A stretch of 64,000 nucleotides of DNA from Bacillus alkalicellulosilyticus (lineage in GTDB: Bacteria; Bacillota; Bacilli; Bacillales; Bacillaceae_F): positions 2,105,210-2,169,209 of the forward strand of contig NZ_KV917381.1 of assembly GCF_002019795.1 (NCBI RefSeq), given 5' to 3'. This document shows, piece after piece, positions 7,695-15,598 of the stretch. Made by a program: the position numbers and the translations under genes. Each line of letters opens with the position of its first letter. The first letter of the stretch is position 1. The notes beneath the pieces were generated by a model. It ran no database searches. It was not told where the DNA came from and worked only from the letters and a program-made list of their open reading frames with translations.

Positions 7695-8579
7695 ATGAAA
7701 ACAGTGATGTTTTATCATGGAGATGAACTTCGATTAGGAGTAAAAGTAGAAGATTCGATTATTGATGTGAAGGAAGCGACAAAGCATTTTCCAAATCTAA
7801 ACGGTATACCAATAACGGCTGAAGAGCTTTTGACAGGTGGAGATTTGGCAAGGCTTGCGTTAGAACAAATGCTTTTAGATATTCATCTAGATGCAGATTA
7901 CGTCTATCCTGAAACATCTTTAGATTTTGGTCCTTGTGTTCCACATCCCCAGAAAATTATATGTGTTGGATTAAATTATAAAAAACATGCGGATGAATGC
8001 AATATGCCTTATCCAAAAACCCCGATCCTTTTTAGTAAGTTTGCAAATACGTTGGCTGGGCACGGAGACGTGATTGAGCTTCCCCTAGAAAGTCAACAAG
8101 TAGACTATGAAGCTGAACTAGTCATCGTTATCGGGAAAGAAGCAAAAAACGTTTCAGAAACAGAAGCGCTTGAGTATGTATTTGGATATTGTAATGGGAA
8201 TGACTTGTCTGCTCGTGATTTACAATTTACAACTACACAATGGCTTCTTGGAAAAACAAGTGATGGTTTTTGTCCAATTGGACCTTATTTAGTCAGTCGG
8301 GATGAAATCGACAATCCGAATGACCTAGCTATTGGTTTGACGTTAAATGGAGAGGTCAGACAAATTTCTAGCACATCGGATATGATTTATAACTGCGAAG
8401 ATATTATTAGTTATATTTCAAAGCATATGACACTGTATCCAGGAGATATTATTTTAACAGGAACACCTGAAGGAGTCATTATGGGAGAACCTGAGGAAAG
8501 TCGCAAGTGGCTTTCACAAGGGGATGAAATGACTGTAACCATTGAAAACCTGGGCTCACTCACAAATGTTATAAAATAA
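7695..8579 (+). CDS. FAH-family hydrolase/isomerase
   Basis: A 294-residue fumarylacetoacetate hydrolase-family protein. PQKIICVGLNYKKHADEC, then PILFSKFANTLAGHGDVI, DYEAELVIVIGKEAKNV, GNDLSARDLQF and GKTSDGFCPIGPYLV are the canonical metal- and substrate-binding stretches of the YcgM/homoprotocatechuate isomerase/acylpyruvase subgroup, which differs from the FAH gene at 2562. ATG 7695 is preceded by GAGGAG. A chance to hydrolyse or decarboxylate a beta-keto acid is suggested by family knowledge, but the actual substrate is unknown. It closes the operon; a strong terminator follows. Confidence 0.85.
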   Translation: MKTVMFYHGDELRLGVKVEDSIIDVKEATKHFPNLNGIPITAEELLTGGDLARLALEQMLLDIHLDADYVYPETSLDFGPCVPHPQKIICVGLNYKKHADECNMPYPKTPILFSKFANTLAGHGDVIELPLESQQVDYEAELVIVIGKEAKNVSETEALEYVFGYCNGNDLSARDLQFTTTQWLLGKTSDGFCPIGPYLVSRDEIDNPNDLAIGLTLNGEVRQISSTSDMIYNCEDIISYISKHMTLYPGDIILTGTPEGVIMGEPEESRKWLSQGDEMTVTIENLGSLTNVIK

Positions 8580-8586
8580 GTAAAAG

Positions 8587-8627
8587 AAAGACCTGATTCA
8601 AATTTCTATCTTGAATCAGGTCTTTTT
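8587..8627 (+). terminator. Rho-independent terminator of the sugar-acid operon
   Basis: AAAGACCTGATTCAA pairs perfectly with TTGAATCAGGTCTTT across a short loop and runs into a T-tract. Confidence 0.93.
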
Positions 8628-8716
8628 ATCGTTAAGCTTCCCCTAGTTATTCATCACAACCAAGACAACTAGTGAATAAGATAGTAGAGAGAGCCTAGGC
8701 GAAGGGGGGATTTGAT

Positions 8717-8986
8717 TTGGCTAAGTATCGTAGAAAACCAATTATGGTAGATGCTGTAAAATTAACACGCTCAATGACGATTGATACCGTTGAAGGGAAG
8801 ATGCGTGGTAATCCAGGCGACTATTTAATTACTGATAAATCAGGAGAACAATATATTTTTTCAGGTCCAGAGTTTGAAAAAAACTATGATAAGGTAAAAC
8901 TGAATGTTGATGTTAAAACAATTGCTCGTAAAGCCTTCCGTAAAATTAAACGAACGACTAAACATCTTGTTGATAAAAACAAATAG
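8717..8986 (+). CDS. Conserved hypothetical protein, 89 aa
   Basis: TTG 8717 is preceded by a strong GGGGGGA at 8704-8710. The protein is basic at both ends (AKYRRKPI; RKAFRKIKRTT) with a central stretch NPGDYLITDKSGEQYIFSGP, a pattern found in small phage-like or host proteins of unknown function in Bacillaceae. No catalytic motif or membrane segment is visible. It is monocistronic, with the convergent MmcB-like gene downstream. I do not recognise a specific family. Confidence 0.7.
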   Translation: MAKYRRKPIMVDAVKLTRSMTIDTVEGKMRGNPGDYLITDKSGEQYIFSGPEFEKNYDKVKLNVDVKTIARKAFRKIKRTTKHLVDKNK

Positions 8987-9012
8987 TGGATGAAAGGTCC
9001 ATTCTCAAAAAG

Positions 9013-9699
9013 TTATTTCATTAATGATTGTAGCTGTTTTAAAAACTTATCATTATAAGAAGTGATAGAATGCACTCTCGCTCGCTTTAATGGAATGGGC
9101 TCTTTACATCCCCTTGCACTGCAAGTTACTTCTTCTTGGTCTGTCACAATTAAATATTTATTTCTTTTTTTACATGATGGACAAGTTGCACTTATTAAAT
9201 GGATGTTCGCCCCGCGAGAAAATGCCCCTGCGGTATCGTCTTTTGTTTCTTTAGAAAGCTCTTGGTAGACAACTGCATTTGTAGCAGCTCTACCTGTTCG
9301 TTTTATATGAGTGTCTAACGTTAAGCTTGGTTTTGGATTACGAACGGCTCGCTTTTTTACGGTGACATTGTCAAATTCATCAACTTCTAACAAGCCATAT
9401 CCTTTAGGTAATTCATCATCTGGAATTAAGCCAACAGGAGTCATTAAGTAAGCATAATCAGCTATTGCATGATAGCCGTAAGGTGAATGAAGAACGTCAT
9501 CTCTACGGAAATCGGATAATGTTGCTTTTACTTCTATAATACGGGTTTCTTTTCGCTTCATATTAATGCCAACCGCATCAGCAATTACTTTCTTTCGTCT
9601 TACAAAAAGCTTCACCTCGTTGGCACAAAGGTCAACCATTTTATCTTTTAACCAGTATAATGCTTGTTTTTTTAAGTGTTTATGTAATGTACTTTCCAT
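9013..9699 (-). CDS. MmcB-like PD-(D/E)XK nuclease with C-terminal zinc ribbon
   Basis: A 228-residue protein. Residues about 38-65 hold VIADAVGINMK and TRIIEVKATLSDFRRD, the D...E-x-K pattern of restriction-fold nucleases related to MmcB, a putative DNA repair protein. The C-terminal part has CPSCKKRN and CSARGCKEP, two Cys pairs that look like a zinc ribbon (about residues 170-197). No signal peptide. The start has GAGG upstream on the minus strand. The nuclease-fold assignment is moderate; a repair role is inferred from the family. Confidence 0.72.
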   Translation of the reverse strand: MESTLHKHLKKQALYWLKDKMVDLCANEVKLFVRRKKVIADAVGINMKRKETRIIEVKATLSDFRRDDVLHSPYGYHAIADYAYLMTPVGLIPDDELPKGYGLLEVDEFDNVTVKKRAVRNPKPSLTLDTHIKRTGRAATNAVVYQELSKETKDDTAGAFSRGANIHLISATCPSCKKRNKYLIVTDQEEVTCSARGCKEPIPLKRARVHSITSYNDKFLKQLQSLMK

Positions 9700-9817
9700 A
9701 AATGAATCACCCTCTGTTCAAACAACTATCTTTCTATCATATAACAAATTGGTTGCCTTGAACATGACAAGGTATAAATTCACTTGCAAAAACCATACTA
9801 TCCTCGAGGTGATTTGA

Positions 9818-9976
9818 ATGGCAAATGAAAAAAACTTTTCTAAAAACATTCATGAAGAAGGAACTTATAAAGAAGTAGTTCAAAAAACGACACAAGATTA
9901 CGGTACCGTTCCTCATGTTTCTAATCTTGAAGGTATTCAAGAACAAGAAGAAAAAGAGAACCAAAGAAAATCATAA
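9818..9976 (+). CDS. Small hydrophilic protein, 52 aa
   Basis: ATG 9818 is preceded by GAGGTG at 9806-9811. The 52-residue product (opening MANEKNFSKNIHEEGTYKEV) is charged and rich in Glu, Lys and Gln, with no hydrophobic stretch, and resembles the many small acid-soluble-like or cytosolic peptides of spore formers. A strong terminator follows immediately, which supports a real gene. Function unknown. Confidence 0.62.
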   Translation: MANEKNFSKNIHEEGTYKEVVQKTTQDYGTVPHVSNLEGIQEQEEKENQRKS

Positions 9977-9982
9977 AAGATG

Positions 9983-10030
9983 GAGGGTGGAACAAAAGGC
10001 TTTTGATACCTTTTGTTCCACCCTCTTTTG
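9983..10030. terminator. Bidirectional terminator, GACAAAAG-type hairpin family
   Basis: GAGGGTGGAACAAAAGG pairs with CCTTTTGTTCCACCCTC, with T-rich sequence after it and A-rich sequence before it. It serves the small gene on the plus strand and the convergent gene at 10034. One of six related hairpins in the window. Confidence 0.9.
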
Positions 10031-10033
10031 TGT

Positions 10034-11017
10034 TTATTGTTTTTGGTTGGGAAGAATGAATAAGTCTTTCCATTGCTTCTCTCTGTTAAGCGGACCCACC
10101 ATCCCTCCACCCCCTGTAAGATAACGTTCTCCTTTAGAAGTAGAGTAAGTTATATAAGGGATGAACCTTGTATTCGAATCTGAGTTTTGCTCTTTAATGG
10201 CTTCTGTAAAAGGAAAATAAAGAACTGTTGTAGTATGTCCTGATAATTCGAGGGGAAATAATAGAGGCTCCCCTGAAAATAATTCAGTCGAGTTTGAAAA
10301 TTCGTCAGCAGTTATATCAAAAATATAACTGGCCTCTTTTTCAAAGTAATCATCGGTCATACCCGGTAACCAAAAAAGAAGGTCTTCGAGTATTACATTT
10401 TCATGGTGTGACAAGGTAACGAGTAGTCCATTCGGTTGTTGTTGGGTATTATCTAATTCGTTGAAAAACATGATACCCTGAACTCCTAAAATATCGTTCT
10501 CATACGGGAGAAAGTCGTCTGTAGGAATCGGCACAATTCTCAATTGGTCTTTTAAGGAAAAAGTAGCTTGTTTTCCGCCGTATGTCATTGTTAACTTTGA
10601 AGGCTGAAAGGATGTAGGCAAGGATTCATAATTCCATATGACACTATGACGAGAAGAATCTGCAGTCATTTCTCCTTGTAAATACAATTGTATGTATCCA
10701 CCTACATTTCGTTCATACCAGTTATGGTCATGTGAATCAATTTGATATTGTCCTGTAATTTTAGCTATCTGTATTCCAGTTTGGTCATACAATAGCAGAT
10801 CTTCAATAATAGGTTCTTTTTCCCACGGATGCGACTTTATCCAACGAACAGGTAATTCATATTCAAGCGAACTTGTTCCGTCAAATGGAAGGCCAACTAA
10901 ACCAGTGTGCTTTTCGGGATATATTCCACTTGATGTAGAAGCTTGTGTATACCAGAGGAGTGATGAGACGAGAAGAAGGAAGAAAAATAAAATAAAAGCG
11001 ACAAACCACTTTTTCAT
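10034..11017 (-). CDS. Uncharacterised membrane-anchored/exported protein
   Basis: A 327-residue protein with a single N-terminal hydrophobic segment at about residues 5-24 (KWFVAFILFFFLLLVSSLLW), which could be a signal anchor. The remainder is polar, rich in aromatic residues and Gly, and probably extracytoplasmic beta structure. ATG 11017 has AAAGGCGG upstream on the minus strand. No lipobox cysteine is present. The C-terminus holds GGGGMVGPLNREKQW. I do not recognise the family. Confidence 0.72.
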   Translation of the reverse strand: MKKWFVAFILFFFLLLVSSLLWYTQASTSSGIYPEKHTGLVGLPFDGTSSLEYELPVRWIKSHPWEKEPIIEDLLLYDQTGIQIAKITGQYQIDSHDHNWYERNVGGYIQLYLQGEMTADSSRHSVIWNYESLPTSFQPSKLTMTYGGKQATFSLKDQLRIVPIPTDDFLPYENDILGVQGIMFFNELDNTQQQPNGLLVTLSHHENVILEDLLFWLPGMTDDYFEKEASYIFDITADEFSNSTELFSGEPLLFPLELSGHTTTVLYFPFTEAIKEQNSDSNTRFIPYITYSTSKGERYLTGGGGMVGPLNREKQWKDLFILPNQKQ

Positions 11018-11099
11018 AAAAGACCGCCTTTCACACGGAAATCATTTCAAATTTAGTATAATTTACGAATCTTCCATAATCTACAATATTTTTGAGTTT

Positions 11100-11597
11100 T
11101 CATGATTTATCTTCAAAGAATATATGGGAAGCTTCAATTTTATCTGTAATGTCTAAAATTCCATAGGAAAAGTGAGATTGTCTTCTTTTATCAGTAGGGG
11201 AACCAGGGTTAAAAAGCAAGATATGATTGTGGTACGTGTGGGTTGGAATATGTGAATGACCAAACAAAATGCAATCTACTTTCTCATCTGAAAAGGCAGC
11301 CAATGCTCTTTTTTGTGTAGTCCCTTTAGTCCCATGACCATGAATGATTCCTAGTGTAAAATCTCCTATAGGTAGAATGACACGTTCTGGTAAACGGGCA
11401 ACAAGTTCGTCTGAATCAACGTTACCAAAAACCCCAATGACATTACCTAAATTGTTCAGTTCTTCATAAACCTCAATTGTTTGCCAATCTCCGGTATGAA
11501 TAATGAGATCAGCATGAATCAAGTCCTTTTCAAGTTTGGTTGGAAATATCTTTGCTCTTTTTGGAATGTGGGTATCACCAATGACAACTATCTTCAT
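11100..11597 (-). CDS. YfcE/MJ0936-type metallophosphoesterase
   Basis: ATG 11597 is chosen because AAAGGAGG lies just upstream on the minus strand and the protein then starts with MKIVVIGDTHIPKRA; the longer frame to 11678 lacks a binding site. The 165-residue product has the calcineurin-like metal motifs GDTH, TGDWQ, GNVDSD and GHSH, all in order, plus NPGSPTDKR. Family members are Mn2+-dependent phosphodiesterases acting on small nucleotides or model substrates; the cellular substrate is unknown. Confidence 0.88.
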   Translation of the reverse strand: MKIVVIGDTHIPKRAKIFPTKLEKDLIHADLIIHTGDWQTIEVYEELNNLGNVIGVFGNVDSDELVARLPERVILPIGDFTLGIIHGHGTKGTTQKRALAAFSDEKVDCILFGHSHIPTHTYHNHILLFNPGSPTDKRRQSHFSYGILDITDKIEASHIFFEDKS

Positions 11598-11696
11598 CAC
11601 ACAGCCTCCTTTTGATAAAAGTCTATGTAAATAAGTTGTTTTTTTCAAGTAAGAGAAGGGAATAGAGTGATATGACACATTATTTAGAGTGATGAG

Positions 11697-12338
11697 ATGA
11701 TTCGAAAAACAACAATATATAAAGTAATCTTTGTTTCGTTCCTTATTATTTTTTTGTTATGGATTAATCACCGATATTTGCAAGTGTCTCCCGTCGAAAT
11801 AAGGAGATGGATATTATCATTCGGTTGGTTTGCTCCGATTTTTTATGTCCTCCTCTTTACTTTACGTCCTTTTGTATTGTTTCCCGCTTCTGTATTAGCT
11901 TTTACGGGTGGATTTGCTTTTGGTGCCGGCTTTGGATTTAGTCTTACGCTCCTTGGTGCAACGAGTGGTGCGATCCTTTCATTTGTTGTTGTTCGATATT
12001 CAAATTACCGTTTCGGTAACTTGGATTGGAAGAGAAGGACAAAAGAACTACAACAAAAAGTAGAGGGAAGAGGTTTTTATTATGTTTTCCTGTTACGGGT
12101 CATCCCTGTCATTAATTTTGACCTAGTCAGTTATGTAACCGCGCTCGCCAAAGTAAGGTTGTCCGCATATTTCTTAGGTACGTTATTAGGAATTATTCCA
12201 GGTACCATAATGTATTCATTATTAGGGGCAAGTCTTGTTGAAGGAAATGAATCATATATCATTATCGTTGGGTTGATTGTATTGCTTTTAGTTGTCCTAC
12301 TAGCTTTACAAGGAAGGATTTTGAGAAGAGCAAAGTAA
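11697..12338 (+). CDS. TVP38/TMEM64 (DedA-like, SNARE-associated) membrane protein
   Basis: A 213-residue integral membrane protein with an N-terminal segment and about five further hydrophobic helices. The family signature is visible: RPFVLFPASVLAFTGGFAFG, then GATSGAILSFVV and FLLRVIPVINFDLVSYV, with LGIIPGTIMYSLLG. Members of this family in bacteria have been linked to lipid scramblase-like and envelope functions. It is divergent from the phosphoesterase gene with about 100 bp between them. Confidence 0.85.
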   Translation: MIRKTTIYKVIFVSFLIIFLLWINHRYLQVSPVEIRRWILSFGWFAPIFYVLLFTLRPFVLFPASVLAFTGGFAFGAGFGFSLTLLGATSGAILSFVVVRYSNYRFGNLDWKRRTKELQQKVEGRGFYYVFLLRVIPVINFDLVSYVTALAKVRLSAYFLGTLLGIIPGTIMYSLLGASLVEGNESYIIIVGLIVLLLVVLLALQGRILRRAK

Positions 12339-12442
12339 TTTATGAAAAATATTTTGTTTATAAAACTAAGTATTTTTTGGAAGGTGAATTAAGGTATAAA
12401 ATACTCCTTGATTTAGGATTATATCCTTGAGGAGGTGAAGGA

Positions 12443-12982
12443 ATGCCAAATGTGTTAGAGGCTGTGAAAAGTGCATTTAATACGATTGTTGATGATGAAC
12501 CACCCATTCCATTAAATATAATCGAAGCGTCCTCATGTTGGTTTTATTATGGGTTAGTAAATGAAGCCATTGCGTTTCAGGAAGCTGGATTAAATACAAC
12601 AAATGATGATGAAGTTAAAGGGATTTTGCAGGATGCGATCAAGATGTGTATGGCTCAATCAAAAGAGTTAAAAAGCTTTATGCTGAAAGAAGGAATCCCA
12701 TTACCTCCTACGAGTGAAACGAAGCCAAAATCAGATCATAACGAAATACCAACAGGGGTAAAATTAACAGATGATGAAATAACAAATGGGGTAGCATTAA
12801 AGACGGTAGCGATGAATGTTCAAGCCGCTACAGCAGCGGCAGAATGTGTTCGAACAGATATTGGTTCGATGTGGGTTCAATTTTTAATGGATAGCATTAC
12901 GTATGGAATAACGTTAAAAACAAAAATGAGGAAAAGAGGTTGGGCAAAGATTCCACCACCATATGCGCCTCCCGGCAAATAA
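12443..12982 (+). CDS. DUF3231 family protein, single domain
   Basis: A 179-residue protein with a strong GAGGAGG at 12429-12435. It has a four-helix-bundle-like composition and matches DUF3231: SSCWFYYGLVNEAIAFQEAG, then MCMAQSKELKSFMLKEGIPLPP and a C-terminal FLMDSITYGITLKTKMRKRGW. The family resembles ferritin-like bundles and is widespread in Bacillaceae without known function. A two-domain relative occurs at 24466-25470. The C-terminus ends PPPYAPPGK. Confidence 0.83.
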   Translation: MPNVLEAVKSAFNTIVDDEPPIPLNIIEASSCWFYYGLVNEAIAFQEAGLNTTNDDEVKGILQDAIKMCMAQSKELKSFMLKEGIPLPPTSETKPKSDHNEIPTGVKLTDDEITNGVALKTVAMNVQAATAAAECVRTDIGSMWVQFLMDSITYGITLKTKMRKRGWAKIPPPYAPPGK

Positions 12983-12984
12983 AT

Positions 12985-13022
12985 AAAAGGCCGACTTACC
13001 TTGTGAGATAGTCGGTCTTTTA
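12985..13022 (+). terminator. Rho-independent terminator
   Basis: AAAGGCCGACT pairs with AGTCGGTCTTT and is followed by a T-run. It also faces the convergent HmoB gene. Confidence 0.88.
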
Positions 13023-13033
13023 GTATAGAAAAA

Positions 13034-13513
13034 TTATAGAGAAGTTACAGAATATGTAGTTACATAAGAAGGTCTTGGAAAAATAATTGGTTGTTGCTGG
13101 TCAATTCCTTGCGGGGTATGTCGCTTTTTATGAGCTTGTTCATAAGCCTTAGAAGACTGCCAATTAGAAAAATTTTGTTCCTCATTCCACACCGTTAAGA
13201 TGATATATGTATCTGACTGAATAGGTCGCAGGACACGTATGGCTTGAAACCCTGGAACCTCTTCAATGAGTCGGGCTCGTTGTTGAAATCTTCTTTCAAA
13301 AGCTTGTCTTCCTTCGGTTGTGACAGATATGTTATTTAGTACCGCAAACCCACTTCCTTTTAATTTGCCGACAGAGTCTAATACTTCATATGCTTCACTT
13401 TCTTTTTCTTCTTTAATCTCTTGGACTTCTACTACCTGTATGGTGTTTTCGGCATTCTCCAATACAAAACCATTTTTTTGTGTTCCTACATGTTTAGAAA
13501 AAAGCACATACAT
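13034..13513 (-). CDS. hmoB: HmoB-like heme-degrading monooxygenase
   Basis: ATG 13513 is preferred (GAGGA upstream on the minus strand; the frame open to 13555 has none). The 159-residue protein closely follows Bacillus subtilis HmoB/YhgC: YEVLDSVGKLKGSGFAVLNN, then TTEGRQAFERRFQQRA, GFQAIRVLRPIQSDTYI and AYEQAHKKRHTPQGID, ending RPSYVTTYSV. The C-terminal half is an ABM (antibiotic biosynthesis monooxygenase) domain. HmoB cleaves heme to release iron and forms staphylobilin-like products. No Fur box is obvious upstream. Confidence 0.88.
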   Translation of the reverse strand: MYVLFSKHVGTQKNGFVLENAENTIQVVEVQEIKEEKESEAYEVLDSVGKLKGSGFAVLNNISVTTEGRQAFERRFQQRARLIEEVPGFQAIRVLRPIQSDTYIILTVWNEEQNFSNWQSSKAYEQAHKKRHTPQGIDQQQPIIFPRPSYVTTYSVTSL

Positions 13514-13626
13514 ATGTTTTCCTCTTTTCGATGATTCGTTTTTTATAGTGTACAAGGTTTTTTTATGGAAAAAAAGAGATACGCTTGATTTAATAAACAG
13601 ATTTATATTAGGGAAAACTACTTAAA

Positions 13627-13652
13627 GGTGGGACAAAAGCTTTTGTCCCACC
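13627..13652. terminator. Perfect palindromic hairpin between convergent/tandem minus-strand genes
   Basis: GGTGGGACAAAAG is followed directly by its exact reverse complement CTTTTGTCCCACC. It lies downstream of the nitroreductase gene on the minus strand and belongs to the GACAAAAG-type hairpin family. Confidence 0.85.
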
Positions 13653-13666
13653 CACACTTCGTTTAT

Positions 13667-14284
13667 TTAATGGAAAGTAACTATTTTCTCTAAGCCATGT
13701 CGGTAGTGTGGATAGCCATCTTCGTCTGCAAAACCAATTGGAACCATACCCGCAAACTTTACATGGGTAGGTAGTTTAAGCATTTGTTTCACTTTATCTT
13801 GGTCGAATCCAAGCATAGGAACGGTTGAAAGTCCTAATCCACGGGCTGCGACTAAGAGAATACCAAGGGCAATGTTCGTTTGATTTAAACCCCATTGCCC
13901 TCGTTCATCTTCGCTCATGTTATTGAAGATGCCAGTTAAATTTTCAATCTCTTCTTGTTTTCGCTCAGGAGAAAGTCCAGGGTGAACAGTATCCGCAATA
14001 TGTGCTACGACATCTTCCATGTCACTTGCAACAACAATAACTGCAGGTGCAGAGGTAATCTGTTGTTGACCGTAAGCGGCATCTTGCAGCTCTTTTTGCA
14101 TTGTATCGTCTGTTATCACATGGAAACGCCAAGGTTGAAGATTCCAAGCACTTGGAGAAAGTCGAACGAGCTCAAAGAGTTCATTAAGCTGTTCTTTTGA
14201 TACTTCTTCTTGCTTAAATTTACGAATGCTGTGCCGACTATTAATCGTTTCTCGAACAGGTAAATTATCAAGGGTGTGTATCAT
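13667..14284 (-). CDS. Nitroreductase-family protein (YodC/YdfN-like)
   Basis: A 205-residue FMN-dependent nitroreductase-family protein. The FMN-binding opening INSRHSIRKFKQEEV and SPSAWNLQPWRFHVI are present, as is the C-terminal LGLSTVPMLGFDQDKVKQ. The family reduces nitro compounds or quinones with NAD(P)H. ATG 14284 has AAAGGAGAA upstream on the minus strand. The gene stands alone and is divergent from the deacetylase gene. Confidence 0.9.
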   Translation of the reverse strand: MIHTLDNLPVRETINSRHSIRKFKQEEVSKEQLNELFELVRLSPSAWNLQPWRFHVITDDTMQKELQDAAYGQQQITSAPAVIVVASDMEDVVAHIADTVHPGLSPERKQEEIENLTGIFNNMSEDERGQWGLNQTNIALGILLVAARGLGLSTVPMLGFDQDKVKQMLKLPTHVKFAGMVPIGFADEDGYPHYRHGLEKIVTFH

Positions 14285-14483
14285 AATCCTTCTCCTTTAT
14301 AGAAAAACTAAGCAGAGACATTCACTGCTCTCATATAGTGTTCGGCATAAGTAAACGTTTTAAGCCCATAAAAAATTAACAATCATTAATATCTTTTTGG
14401 CTATCTTTTCAAACGATGAATAAATTGAGATTTTTTATTAGAAAATAAGATGACAAAGATTGACAACAAAAGGAGAAAAAGTG

Positions 14484-15356
14484 ATGAGAGATAAAACCGT
14501 TCAATTTTTATTATTGGCCGTATTTGTATTTTCGTTTGCCGGAATGATAACAGTACAAGCGGAACAAGACCATGCAACAAAAGAAGTTGAAACACAGTGG
14601 TGGTTTAAACGAGATAACCCTACACGTGAAATTGAAGATTTACCTCAACCAGAAGGCGGACCTGAGATTACCGAAAGAGTAAACATTCCAAATCCAGTGT
14701 CCAACATTATTTTACAGCAAAGGTATCCTGAAACGGTTGTATTATCTGGGCCAGCAACTACGAATAAAATAGCCATTACATTTGATGATGGACCAGACCC
14801 AAGATTTACTCCACAAGTGCTTGAGGTATTACAACAATATAATGTACCCGCTACCTTTTTCGTTATGGGTTCACGAGCGATTGCATATCCCGAATTAACA
14901 CGAAGAATGGTTGAGGAAGGACATATTGTCGGAAATCATACATATTGGCATCCAAATTTGGTGAAACAAGGAGATTTGGCTACGTTAGAAACAGAAGTTA
15001 TGAAAACCGAAGACACATTAAATGATATCTTAGGTTATCGAACAAAGTTATTTCGCGCACCTTATGGTTTTTTATACAATGAGCTTGTTGAAAAACTTGC
15101 TGAATTGAATTATACGGTAGTAGCTTGGTCTGTCGATTCGTTAGACTGGCGCGAATTAGGAGCAACTGAAACAGCAATAAATGTTCTCAGCAACATGCAT
15201 CCAGGAGCGATTATATTAATGCATGATGGTGGAGACTGGGATGCAGACCGCACGAGTACAATTGAATCGTTGCATCAAATCATACCACAACTACAAGAAC
15301 AAGGTTTTGAATTTGTAACTGTACCTGAGTTGCTCAATATTCCTTATCAAAAATAA
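14484..15356 (+). CDS. Secreted NodB-type polysaccharide deacetylase
   Basis: ATG 14484 follows AAAGGAG; the in-frame TTG at 14460 is upstream of that site. The 290-residue product starts with a signal peptide (residues 1-25, FLLLAVFVFSFAGMITVQA). The NodB domain covers about residues 90-285, with TFDDGPDP (D101, D102), GNHTYWHP (H152 and H156, the metal ligands) and FRAPYG. LMHDGG near the end supplies the catalytic His motif. Such enzymes remove N-acetyl groups from peptidoglycan or chitin-like polymers or O-acetyl groups from xylan. The substrate is not clear; given the nearby xylanase, acetyl-xylan is possible, but this is conjecture. Confidence 0.9.
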   Translation: MRDKTVQFLLLAVFVFSFAGMITVQAEQDHATKEVETQWWFKRDNPTREIEDLPQPEGGPEITERVNIPNPVSNIILQQRYPETVVLSGPATTNKIAITFDDGPDPRFTPQVLEVLQQYNVPATFFVMGSRAIAYPELTRRMVEEGHIVGNHTYWHPNLVKQGDLATLETEVMKTEDTLNDILGYRTKLFRAPYGFLYNELVEKLAELNYTVVAWSVDSLDWRELGATETAINVLSNMHPGAIILMHDGGDWDADRTSTIESLHQIIPQLQEQGFEFVTVPELLNIPYQK

Positions 15357-15410
15357 GTGATTATACCGCAACCATCAGGATTTAGAGGTACTACTTAAAT
15401 ACCGATATGC

Positions 15411-15447
15411 AAAAAACTACCTATATTCAAATAATAGGTAGTTTTGT
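15411..15447 (+). terminator. Rho-independent terminator
   Basis: AAAACTACCTAT pairs with ATAGGTAGTTTT, followed by GTTAT. It closes the deacetylase transcript. Confidence 0.8.
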
Positions 15448-15598
15448 TATAACGTTTAAAGAAATTAATATGTATTATTACTAAAAACATACAACGCATC
15501 TAAAATATTGAACTTTTTACGAACTTTTATTGATGTTCTACCGAAAATTATGTGTATAATGAAACTAACGTATTGTTTTTAGGTAGGTGGGTGAAATA

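Noticed and set aside
9737-9964. A 75-codon hydrophobic minus-strand frame
   Set aside because: It is the reverse of the small gene at 9818, which has a better ribosome binding site and a terminator.
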